The notes beneath the pieces are model-generated. The model was not told the origin of the DNA and did no database searches. It was given only the letters and a program-made list of their open reading frames with translations. A stretch of 64,000 nucleotides of DNA, taken from Lolium rigidum (lineage: Eukaryota; Streptophyta; Magnoliopsida; Poales; Poaceae). Positions 26,201 through 36,075 of the stretch are shown here, one piece after another; position 1 is the stretch's first letter, and the number at the start of each line of letters is the position of its first letter. Location: positions 331,249,090-331,313,089 of the forward strand of contig NC_061514.1 of assembly GCF_022539505.1 (NCBI RefSeq). The letters are read 5' to 3'. The position numbers and the translations under genes are program-made.

Positions 26201-28703
26201 TTGGTTGTTTACCCATAAGTAGCACTGATAAATGCACTACTAATTTGTCTGATTTTATATAAAATATTGATTAAAATAGTGGAGGTAGTACAGGCTCCGG
26301 AAGGATTGTGTTGTATCTTGAAGATGTTAGTTGGGCCAGCCTTCTCTATCGCAGGTGAGTGCTGACTACTGCTGGTCCGGCTTGCATCCTTCAACACTTT
26401 GCTCTGTTCTTGATCACATACTAGTTTGGTTAACTTCATTTTTGATCATATGGAATTGGTTGGGTTTTTCTTGACTTCATTAGTCCCAAATATTGTATTG
26501 CACTCTGAATAAATTAGTAAGGTCTTGTTTCAGCTTTTTTACCCATAATAATTGAAGAGTAATTAAACAAAAGCTTTATTTAAGTAGACAAACCATTATA
26601 TATGAATTTTATCTTCATGAACAATAGCCATTGGAAGTATGCATTTGGATCATGCACATAGTTCAATGAGATCCGATCAATAACGAACCCTGACATATGC
26701 AATTAGTACTGGTTAGGTTGTCTTGTTGTGTGATGCTTATTTCCGGACTGGCATGAGTTCGGCATAGATTGAGGTCCTGGACGGAAACTAGGATTAGTTC
26801 TTGCACATTATTTCCTTTACTAGATGAAACCTGATCAGCATCCATAGCAGAGAAAATAACATGTAGTCTGATCAGTATCATTGCACTGTCATAGTTAGAA
26901 TCATTTGTCCATTTGTAGTCAGATATGACACATCATTTCCTTTTCGTTGCTGATGCTAGTTGATAAAGAAGAATATATAGTAGCAACCTGCATGTTAACT
27001 ATTGTTTCAACATGACAGTAGAAGGCAATGATATTAATTTTCAGCATAACTATGTGAAACTGTACAAATCCTGATGCAGGATTTTCTTTTTCTCTCAATA
27101 CATGAAAGAAAAATGAACTGAGTTGCCATGCCTAGCATGACACAACCGAATAAACCGAATATTTGTGTTATACTTGTGAGTATTTGATGATCCCACTCTC
27201 GCATCAGATCACGTATTTTCTTTCTTTATCCCAAACTTTGCTTTGGTATACCTTGTTTGGCTACTCACTTCATTTTCATGTTAACATCCTTCTCCAGATC
27301 GAGATGGAGGCGGCCAGGAGGAAGGGAGCCATTGCCATCGGACCCAGCTGGCCGGACATGCGTTATTTTCTCATGTTTCTCTGACTGATATTGTCGTGGG
27401 TTTGGTACTAGCTAGTGAGCTTATGGTCAAAAGACTGAAGGAAGTCTAGCTCATGGGTTCTAGTTGAAGTGCCTGACCTTGGAGATAGCATTATGGTCTT
27501 CACCTTGGACCTGTCTAGCTAGACTAGCTATATATCTGCATAGAATGAACTTGCTAGCAAAAGTGTATGTTTTGATTACCCATTTTCGTGGGGATTCGCA
27601 GTGCTATCGATCAGGTTTAACTTTCATGTACTGTGGTCACTCAACTGTGTATCTATGTTTTGCACTAAAAGAGGCGAGTAAAGTTTGAAATCTTTAGCTA
27701 CATTCTTGGGTTTCTTCTTGCTTCACAAAGATTAGGATTTCTTTAATTTTTATACAACTTGCTGTTGGACAATGTGTGAAATGTGGAATGTTGGCTTGAG
27801 AATTTGTGGTTTGCCTTGTTGTAGTCCTGATGGTTAAGAGATATATTTGAGCCGTGGAATGTGCACACAAGTTTTGCGATTGCACAATTGAAGAGCACAA
27901 TAATAAAAAATTAATATTCAAATGTCATGTGTCAACGTTGCCGTTTAGGTGGAGCTGAGTTAGCCTCTCTGCCTTATGGATCTACTAGTAGTTCAAATCA
28001 CGTTGGTGTTCAAAGCTTGGCAGCTAGTTTATAACTACGGAGTAGATGACTTGCGAAACACCGTGAGAACTTCTTTTTGCGGGGCCAGCATCCATATATA
28101 TACGACCAGAACCCACATGTCTGTCTTCTTCATCGTCTGGCTGACATGCCTGCAAGTCTTAATTATAGCTGAAGCTAGCTCAAATCTCATTGATACCATG
28201 CGATCCAGCATGCAGTTGAGCTCGTATAAAAAGGAAAAAATGATGAGACAATCACGGAGTGATTCAATTCCTATGCTATAAAATCGGGATATCAACCGGT
28301 TTTGCTAGCTGATTGGTTGGTAAACGAGTGTGTGATAAATTTACGGCAAATCCTAGCATACATGCAGCATCCTAATTAACTACTGTTACCCACGCCAGTC
28401 CTGCATCCATCGAGAGAAGAGGACGGCACACCGATTGGAAACATTATATACTATATTTATTAGACACGTCTCACGAGATCTTTGATTTGTCCATGTCAGC
28501 GATTCCGTGGCCTTGCTGCATCTACACTGCCCATCCATATTTCTATTATCTCTCTACGATCAACAAGGAGATCCAAAATTAGCCTCTTTCCCGCCCTAGC
28601 TCTCTTCTCTCGAATTTCAAACAAAGCCTCTCTAACCTGCCTCACCTCTATAAGTACAAGGCTATTGTCCCAGTCCGCGTGCGGGAAGCGCGTGCGATGA
28701 CTT
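23267..28703. other. Long gene-poor stretch with isolated exon-like fragments
   Basis: No gene can be assembled. Three short patches look exon-like. At about 24496-24541 a frame reading FREFEGLDLAKM ends at GGTAAGT. At about 25340-25431 a CAG acceptor and CGCCAG/GTATTT donor bracket a purine-rich segment that contains stops. At about 27298-27383 a CCAG acceptor precedes MEAARRKGAIAIGPSWPDM, which then runs into T-rich text. They do not join in one frame, and I recognise no family. They may be fragments carried by old transposons. Confidence 0.35.
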
Positions 28704-28842
28704 AGACTTTGACTTTTACTTGTCGAGGAGAGGAGAGGAGTCATGCCGCTAGTTCAGCGCCATGGACGAATCCGACGGCAGGCAGAGGTACTCGGCGAGG
28801 AGAGGTTGGCCGTCCCCATCCTCCTCGTGATGGGTGGTGATA
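28704..28842 (+). repeat. Inverted-repeat partner of 57089-57268
   Basis: TTTGACTTTTACTTGTCGAGGAGAG, ATGCCGCTAGTTCAGCGCCATGGACG-like text and CATCCTCCTCGTGATGGGTGGTGATA recur in the same order on the minus strand of 57268-57089. Both carry a short frame that starts MPLVQRHGR here and MLLVDRHGR there, followed by a possible GCAGAGGTA donor. The match stops at GGTGGTGATA, where the gypsy fragment begins. It may be a first-exon scrap of a small gene family; function unknown. Confidence 0.55.
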
Positions 28843-29536
28843 GCTCGCCAGCTGCAAGCTAATTGGCGCCGGAAACGCAAGCGTGAGGATCCGGATGATA
28901 TCTACGACGAGACAGATCGCCCTTGGAACATCGCACAGCTACGTCCTTTCCACACTTAGCATAGAATTGCATACCTTGTAACAATATTATACATGATCAA
29001 TGAAATAAAGCTTTTGGTTCACTCTATGAGTCATTTACCTCCTTTCCTTGTTCATTTTTAGATCGTGTATGTTTTCCGACTAAAACCGCAGAGCTGGATA
29101 TTTCCGCCTAGGCGTGTATGAAAGTTGTGATTTTCAAAAATCGTCCCTCAGGACGTAAGCTTAAGTTTTCTGATTAAATTGTTATCTGTTGCGAACTCGT
29201 GGATTCCTAGTAGCGATTTCCGGCACCTATGCTTGGGGGCTTGTTTCCGCGGTTATTGACGGATTACCATTGGGTTTCGTCGCCGCTGGCGAGCGTTTCC
29301 GGCTAAGGTCTTCCGGCTCGCGGAAGGTCAAGCGAGCAAGCCGGAAAACAACGACATCAGCACTTGCTTTCCAACATAAAACGAAACATGCAGAATAATA
29401 TTAAAGGATAGCAGGATAAGTTGTTTCCGCCCATGCATAATTGTTTCGTCCCTAACTACTTAAGAATTTAAAGTCTTATTACAAACCCTCGCTGGGGCCA
29501 AAATGATGCATTGTTTTTTCCGCAGGAAGAAAGTTT

Positions 29537-30286
29537 TCACTCCCCCTTAGCAGGAGAAGCCTTGCCCTTTGGGTCACTTTTTTCGGCATCCTTTGCCGGA
29601 GACGACACGTCCTCGTCACTTTCTTCCGATGAAGACGCAGCGCCGTCCTTGGGTTCCTCTTGGGGAGCTTCTTTGGAGCTGGTCCAGGTAAACTGGGAGC
29701 CGGATTCCGCAGGACGTGCTTCCGCGTCGAGCTTCGCTTGAAGTTCTGCTTCCAGGGGTTCGTCCGCGGGAAGCACGAACTTGTCGTAGAATTCGTCATG
29801 CCGGATCCTGCGCGCGATGCGGGTGTCGTAGCCGTTTACTGCATCTAAGAGCGCATTGACATCCGCGTCCGAGGGAACTCCGGCGGTCACCTGGTCTAGA
29901 TCAAGCTCCGGGTTATGTGCCAAGCACATGGTCAAGGCCATCGCAGCTGCGCCTCGGGCTGATGATGCTTGAAGATCTGTCACCAGCTCCGGAAGAACGT
30001 CCATCTTTTGAATAAGCTTGCGCACTTTGAAAGTACGACTCCTTTTGATGGACAAGTTGTAGCATATCTTCCGGGAGGCGGAAATGAGGTCTTTGCAATC
30101 ATCGCCTGCAAGTTGAAGGAGATCGTCCCGGGGGAACAAATTCCGACGCTTTTCCGGATACCCAAGAGGTTCTGCATAAGATAATCGGATATAAGTTAAC
30201 AGTTTGAGCACACGAGAAAGGTCGGAGAAAAAGTCTTCCGGCAGATTCTGGATTCGGATCCAACGGTGGAAACGGAACGGTCGCAC
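29537..30286 (-). CDS. Antisense ORF of the gypsy element (249 codons)
   Basis: A long open frame runs antisense to the element. An N-terminal helical region (DFFSDLSRVLKLLTYIRLSY) is followed by PRDDLLQLAGDD, a basic stretch and KMDVLPELVTDLQASSARGA. Then come a Leu/Ala helical part, a DEFYDKFVLPADEPLEAELQ segment, and an acidic Ser/Glu tail (SSSEESDEDVSS) that ends Lys-rich. It resembles plant proteins labelled 'putative gypsy type transposon', which are antisense products of gypsy elements. The molecular role is unknown. The frame is uninterrupted, unusual for a fragment whose polymerase is lost, so the insertion may be fairly young. Confidence 0.5.
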   Translation of the reverse strand: MRPFRFHRWIRIQNLPEDFFSDLSRVLKLLTYIRLSYAEPLGYPEKRRNLFPRDDLLQLAGDDCKDLISASRKICYNLSIKRSRTFKVRKLIQKMDVLPELVTDLQASSARGAAAMALTMCLAHNPELDLDQVTAGVPSDADVNALLDAVNGYDTRIARRIRHDEFYDKFVLPADEPLEAELQAKLDAEARPAESGSQFTWTSSKEAPQEEPKDGAASSSEESDEDVSSPAKDAEKSDPKGKASPAKGE

Positions 30287-30589
30287 CGTTGGATGAACGA
30301 CACGTGTCTTAGGTCAAATACGGTAAAACGACGTGGAGGTAATTTAACCATGCGCTCCCGAAATTTCCGGCTAAAGATTGGCATCTGCGAAAATTTAGCG
30401 CGGGAAAAAAGGAGGTTGTGCGCGGGAAAAACGGAATCTCCGTTGCGATACCTAATCTGAAGACGAAGGAGTTCCGAGTGAATGAACCCGGAATCAAGTA
30501 GAAGTTTTTGAAGCTCTTCAAGATTCTCTTCGGATCCGAACTGAATGAAGTCGGAGGAATGATTAATCTCGGAGAACTTCGGGGGCTAC

Positions 30590-31148
30590 TGTTGTGGGTA
30601 TACTTTATGGGTATATCAACGGCATGGCCTAGATCCGGCAAGCCCGGGTGGCCCATAGATGGTGGTGAGGCATGTGGCCCATCGGGCGGCCCAGTTGCTG
30701 TAGATCCTGAAGGATGAAGTCCAGCCCAGGAACAGGAAGCCGGATCTCTACCGACCTACGAAGGAGGCCGGATCCGTGACGGCCCATGAAGTATCCGGAT
30801 CCAGCACGTATTTGGAGGAAGGCGGATCCTTGACGTACACGGCAAGACATTGTACCGTAGTTAGGCAACTTGTATTCCGGCTAGGACTCTCCATGTAAAC
30901 CCTAGATCCGTGTGCCTTTATAAGCCGGATCCTGGGAGCCCTAGAGGCACAATCACAACTCATTGTAACAACGCGAAAGCGCCCAGATAATTCCAGACAA
31001 GCAGCAGTAGGCCCTGTCATCGTGCAGGTGTTCCGAAGCTGGGTAAATCGCGTACCACCGTCCCGTGTGCACTCCGCCCTATGGCCCCTACTTCTTCTCC
31101 CCCTCGTGAGGATCCCTCCTCCGAGGTACCGTCGATTAGGCAACGACA
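30590..31148 (+). repeat. 3' LTR of the gypsy element
   Basis: Begins TGTTGTGGGTATAC right after the purine-rich tract and ends GGCAACGACA, giving TG...CA ends over 559 bp. A TATA-like CCTTTATAAGCCGG lies at about 30914-30928, and a poly(A)-type context is likely after it. Many GGATCC/GCCGGATC words recur inside it. Confidence 0.6.
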
Positions 31149-32194
31149 GGGAGGCTCATACATCCATACATGGGAAGCCATCAAACTCTGAAAACAACCA
31201 TGTAATGAGAAGCAACCAATGGAAACATATGTGATTTTTGTCTATTCCTAGAAAAATAATTCACTTCTTATGGATGTTAAGAACAAACAACCTTCCCTTA
31301 CACATCAATCAGAAGAGGAGATGTATGGATGTTGATACTGGATGCCCATTGTGTTTCAGATTAAATGAAGATGGAGGTCATGTATTTCTCAAATGCAAGT
31401 TGGTCAAACAAATATGGAGGCAACTACAAATGGAGGAGACAAGAGAGAAGCTATGCGAAGGTTCAAATGCTATGCTCATGTTGGAAACGATCCTTAATCT
31501 AGAAGAAGAAGGAAAACTGATGACATGCTTCACGCTTTGGATATGGTGGGCAGAAAGGAACACGACCAACTCAGGTAAAATTATTAGAAAACCTCAACAA
31601 ATAGCTTCATATATTATATCTCATGCTATGGAGTACAAGGCCCTGGGTAAAAAATGAACTAAAAAAAATAGACATGTACAATCTAAATGGACTCTTCCTA
31701 TGTATAGTTATGTCAAGATCAACATAAATTGTGCTTTTCGAGAATCATGTAGATCAGAAGGCTGGGGTTTTATTTTGAGGAATGCTCAAGGTGTCCATGT
31801 GGCAGTTGGATGTGGTCATATCCGAGGGATTGGAACTGCTTTGCAAGCTGAAGCTATACCCACACTTCAATCCATCAAAATCACATCCCAGATGGGATGC
31901 ATGCAGGCGAGTACAATTAGAGATGGACCTCTCTGTCCTGAAGAAAGCTATCACGTCAAAGGAGTATGATCTAGCATTACTAGGATCTCTCTTTAAAGAA
32001 ATTAAGGCTTTACTTTGTAATGTTTATGACGATATAAATTTGTCTATTTGTAAAAGATCTTGTAATGTAGTTGCACACGAACTAGCAGCACGATGCGCTC
32101 TGTTTGAAGATGGCAACCAGGAGATCTGGTTTGTTGATCTTCCACAGTTTGCATTTGACTTATGTGCTGACATTATGTCCAGTACTCTATTTTA

Positions 32195-33808
32195 GAGTAA
32201 AATACATGGCGGGTAACCCACCGAGTACGCGTTGTGTGCTCATCGACGGTCACTCGTGCCGGTAGAGAGTTGTATTTTCGACGTGGCAGTCGTGGACCCC
32301 ACTTGTCACTGGTAGGGTTTCCACCTCTGTAGCTTTTTTGTAATAAGCCCCCCTAAACAAAATTTCCCTCAATATTTTTCTTTCTCTTTCTATCACCTAA
32401 TCCTTCTCCATACACCCACCGCTACATCCCCCTCCCTGCATCCTTCACCATCGCCGGCGCGCAACCCTGCTCTTCCCCGTGTGGAGCCACTCCACTTCCT
32501 CCTGTGCGCGCGCCGCCCACTTCCTCCGACGTGACGCCCTCCTCCTGGTGGGAGAGCTTCCCTGGTCCTCCCAGAGGGTGACCCCTACTCCTCCCGGCAC
32601 GCCATCCTCCTCGCGGGCGGCTTCCCCTACTCCTCCCGGCACGCCGCCCTCCTCCTCGTGGGAGAGCTCCCCTACTCCTCCCGGCAGGCGCCCCTGCTCC
32701 TCCCAGCATGCCCTCCTTCTCGTGGGTGGCTTCCCCTGCTCCTGCCGGCACGTCGCCCTCCTCCTCGTGGGCGACCGCGCACCGCTGCCGCTGCTCATAC
32801 CGATGCACCGTGCTCCTCCTCCCAGCCCGCTCCCGTAGAACATCATGTCAGCCGAGGCGTACGTGCTCGTCGGCAGATAGTGAATGTCGCCTCAGCTGAG
32901 GCCCGCGCCGCTAGTTGCCGCGACCAGAAACGACGACCACATGGGCTTGTCTGGCGTGCACGCTTTGAGGATGCCCTGGACAGTGTGGTAGGATTGATAC
33001 CTTCAGGACATTCATAGCGACGACGCTGACGCGGCTCTGGATCCCCTGGAGCGTTGACATGGACTTCAGCGGGCGCGACCTTGCCTCCCTACGCTAGAGC
33101 CGCTCCACCTCCTCGCACGGTCCGGCACCGTTCTGGCGTCTATGCGGGCATGTAGTGCCGGTGTGGGCTGGTCCGGTGGAAAGAAGGCTTGCGCATCGCC
33201 ACGTCATCCAGGTTGTGTGCAGGTCGCTATGGGCACAGACGTAGGAGAGCGAGGTGAGGATGAGGGAATGCGTGCTCAACCTGAACCTGGCATGGTCCTG
33301 GCCTCAGATTGCCACTACAGTCCACATGAGCGCCGCGGCCGGCCATGGCACATACAGAGAAGACCCTCTCCCATGCGTACGGCGCAGCGCTCCCCTCCCT
33401 CCATCTTCCCAACTGGCGGCACCTCGCCCCTGCCTCGTGCTGGTAGTGGCTGTCCCCGCTAGCAAGGTCGGAGAGCGGCATCACCCGCTAGCAGCGACGG
33501 GTGGCCGGCGGAACCCGTGGTGCTCAGCCATGGACCTTTTTTTCTTCTTTTCATTTAGATCCTTATTTGTTTCTTAAACTTTGCACTTTACCCCTTTTCT
33601 TTTTATTAGATAACAGTCCCTGCAGATGGTGGGGGCTGACAGACGGGGTCCAACTCAGTGCCACATCAGCAAATACGCAGGTGTACAGGCTCCAGTGACC
33701 TCCAATAAACCACGGAGCGTATTCGGTGACCGTAATTTAGGTATTCCATTGTACAGTGACTGTAGTGAATAAGGGAGTCAAGTTCATGACCTCTCATATA
33801 TTTTACTC
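32195..33808. mobile_element. Non-autonomous Mutator-like element (MULE) with 9-bp target duplication
   Basis: The ends GAGTAAAATACATG (32195) and the reverse complement of CATATATTTTACTC (ending 33808) match at 13 of 14 bases. The nine-base TCTATTTTA is present exactly on both sides (32186-32194 and 33809-33817), the length expected for Mutator transposition. Removing the element rejoins the LINE coding end with its 3' UTR. The interior is GC-rich, with long open frames on both strands but no transposase. This fits a MULE that has captured host DNA, though no host gene is recognised in it. Confidence 0.75.
32539..32790. repeat. GC-rich minisatellite inside the 32-kb MULE
   Basis: Degenerate tandem units share CTCCTCGTGGGAGAGC, CCCTACTCCTCCCGGCACGCC and GGCTTCCCC. 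They vary in length at roughly 40-55 bases and repeat about five times. The repeats explain why several frames stay open on both strands here; the repeated peptides are low-complexity and not evidence for a gene. Confidence 0.7.
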
Positions 33809-33873
33809 TCTATTTTAATGAAATACATTAGTGTTTCTCTAAAAAAAAAGAGTAGGTAGGGTTTCCCGTCCTG

Positions 33874-35638
33874 ATGGCCGTCGCCGACGCGCTGATGCCC
33901 CCGCCGCCGCTCCCGGCCCCGCTCCTGTCGAGGATCGTTCTCGCCCCAGCGCTGGATCTCGCGCGCGCCGCGGCCGATGCGCGGCCCTACCTGTGCTCCG
34001 CGATTGCGTTGCTTCTCTCCGCTGGTTCAGCCGCCGCGGTCGTGGCACGCCGCGTCTGGGGCGAGGGCTCCGCCCCCTTCGTGTTTCTCGAAGCGCTCAC
34101 AAGCGCGGCTCTGAAGGCCTGCCTCTGCATGATCTGTCTCTTCTGCGCTCATATAGGCTTGCTGCTGTGCGGACACATCCTGCTCTTCCTGGCCGACATT
34201 GCCTGTGATTTCATTGATTTGGTTCTTGACTTCAGGAAGGTACGATCGAAATAACTCCCTGTGATCTTTACAGAAGTAGATATGCTAGTGCTGAGCTCTA
34301 CTAGACTACTATTGCATAGTTAAATTTTACATGTGCATCCTTCGTTTCCAGACATAGCTCAAGTTGTTCTGGCGAGTAGTGTAGTGTTCCATGTCAATTC
34401 ATCGGCTCATCTGCATATATGACTGCGTCATTCTATTTTCGAACTATTCTCATGTTCATGCCCATCGGTCTCTCCTTGTGCTGTGCTCCTCAGAGTGCCC
34501 TTTGGAAAATACTTCGGGAGACCATCCAGGAGTTAAATATATCCTCCCGCACCGCGGCTCTTGGAGGGGCCTGCTTGCTGCTATTTGTCACTGGTTGTCT
34601 GGTAGCATCGATGTCGCCACCTGTGGAGGGATCCACATCGCAGGGAGAAAAGATTGGTTCCATGATCATCGATGTGGGGTTATTTGGCTTCCACGCGATA
34701 TTTTGCATTGTCATCATTTCAGATTTTGGACCTAGCGCCCGGAGGAAGAACCAGTCGGATAGGCGTCGCAGATTGTTGAGGTATATCAGTATATACTATT
34801 AGCTCCCCTTCCCATGTGCCTGTCAGCAATATGTTTTTTTTCAGTTAATGTGTTTACTCTTTACTGTGAGTACATTAGCGTACCAATAACATGAAAGTAG
34901 TCCTTGGGGTGTTGTTAGTTTGCCGACTGAAGTTGATAGTACGTGCCGACATGGGAAGGGGAACTAATAGTCCTAGCGGTATTTGTTAACATGGAGTATA
35001 CTGTTATATGCTAAACCAGTGACGATTTTTCTATTTCCTGTCCTTTCATGGCAAACATTGGGATTAACATTGATCATTAATTGTGTGGCTATCTCCCAAT
35101 GGACGCATGTTCTACCGCATGCCTTTATTTTAGTGAGATGATAAACATCATGCACTTATATGAGATAAACTAATACAGTATTAATTTTGTAAATTCCATT
35201 GTCCCTTGTCATCGTTGTATCTGTGCAACTTGTGAGATGTACAGAACATGTTTGCCGCATACCAACTGTTGTAATCAACCTCTTTTAAAAAGTAAAATTC
35301 TGTTGGTTAAGAATTTCAACATTTAAACCAGTGAAAGTTTTCAAGTTCTTGCAATGGCCTAGTTTACCTTTTCAACTCTTGCAGTTCTGCCCTGTTGTAT
35401 TAGTTGCTTTCATCATAATGTACTAAAAATAAGTGGACTTTTTGAAAGGAAGGAAAACGTGAATTCTATAATTCCTCACAAGATGCAAGTTACTTCCATT
35501 GCTTGAAAACGAACATCACAGACAGTAGCTCCACAGTACTTGAGACAATAGCATTGGATGGTAATGTTGACACGACAATATTCCTTTATGTGGTAACCTG
35601 ATCAAAGTTTGGGTTGGGTTATTTGCAGACAAAGCTAA
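33874..35638 (+). CDS. Four-pass membrane protein of unknown function, copy C
   Basis: Exons 33874..34239, 34494..34780 and 35629..35638 give 663 bases and 220 residues, with the same splice pattern as copy B. The ATG at 33874 is the first one in frame and lies only 25 bases after the LINE poly(A) run, so any original promoter and leader must have been replaced. Hydrophobic segments lie at about residues 43-60, 83-110, 144-160 and 180-200, with the SPPVEGSTSQGEKIGS loop between the last two. Against copy B I count about 17 base changes in exon 1, of which about 14 alter the protein (F-rich to C/L-rich in the second hydrophobic segment). Introns differ by only a few per cent. The gene is convergent with the amidase. 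Whether it is expressed is unclear because of its truncated upstream region. Confidence 0.6.
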
Positions 35639-36075
35639 GAAGACATGGAGCAACTACAGTGCCAATTTTTCTGATGGTTGTGAGTCATCCCAACTGAAAC
35701 AAGTTTTCAGAGGATAGAGGAAGTTTAAGCAGAATTGCTTCTTTTACTATTGGTAGAGACTAATCGTCAATAGCAATGTAAGCCTTTATGGGCGTGCATC
35801 TTTCTGCTTTACTAGTAGATCCTAATCGTCCATAGGTATCAAGTTTGTTTAGTCGTTATGGGTCTGGCGACGATATTCTGTACTCATCTACGTTACTATT
35901 TCACGAGTTTACACTATGGTGTATTGGTGTATATATATGATGGTGGAATTCATGCTCTGTTCAACCGTAATTACTGGCCCAAGAAGTAGCGCTTTCATGG
36001 GTAGCAGGGCGTTCACTACTCTGAAGAAAGTAGTGACGTTTAACTATCTCGGTCTTTGATGACTGTGCCTTCTAG
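35639..36075. other. 3' flank between convergent genes (unit C)
   Basis: 3' UTR of copy C and spacer of about 437 bases before the amidase stop codon. Near-identical to 6796-7225. No separate feature. Confidence 0.5.

Larger units (their letters stand above)
28843..31148 (+). mobile_element. 3' portion of a Ty3/gypsy-type LTR retrotransposon
   Basis: The piece begins with the last codons of a polyprotein (28843-28959; ANWRRKRKREDPDD, then DETDRPWNIAQLRPFHT and a stop). An antisense open frame lies at 30286-29537. It ends with a purine-rich GGAGAACTTCGGGGGCTAC tract directly before an LTR at 30590-31148. Transcription is on the plus strand. The order of polyprotein end, antisense ORF, purine tract and 3' LTR resembles the Tat/Grande-type gypsy lineage, which is known to carry antisense ORFs. 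The 5' half and 5' LTR are missing, so no target duplication could be read. Confidence 0.65.
31149..33849 (+). mobile_element. 5'-truncated LINE with RNase H domain and poly(A) tail
   Basis: A zf-RVT region (31238-31657) has IPRKIIHFLWMLRTNNLPL and then the zinc-binding-like CPLCFRLNEDGGHVFLKC. It is followed after a stop by an RNase H-type region (31700-32195) with GWGFILRNAQGVHV, LQAEAIPTLQ, and the late NVVAHELAARC motif. The first acidic residue of RNase H is not seen (ININCAF). A frameshift near 31900 splits the domain. The reading ends at the LTLF-like terminus near 32190. The 3' UTR continues after a nested element at 33818 and ends in nine A at 33841-33849. This is the layout of plant L1 LINEs with a C-terminal RNase H. 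It is decayed and cannot move by itself. Confidence 0.7.

Noticed and set aside
32422..32846. Gly/Glu-rich minus-strand frames of 128 and 133 codons
   Set aside because: They are created by the minisatellite inside the 32-kb MULE and show no domain.
34391..34735. A 114-codon plus-strand frame over exon 2 of gene C, also present in B and D
   Set aside because: Shadow frame of the conserved exon; the frame chosen keeps the splice phase and the hydrophobic pattern in all four copies.
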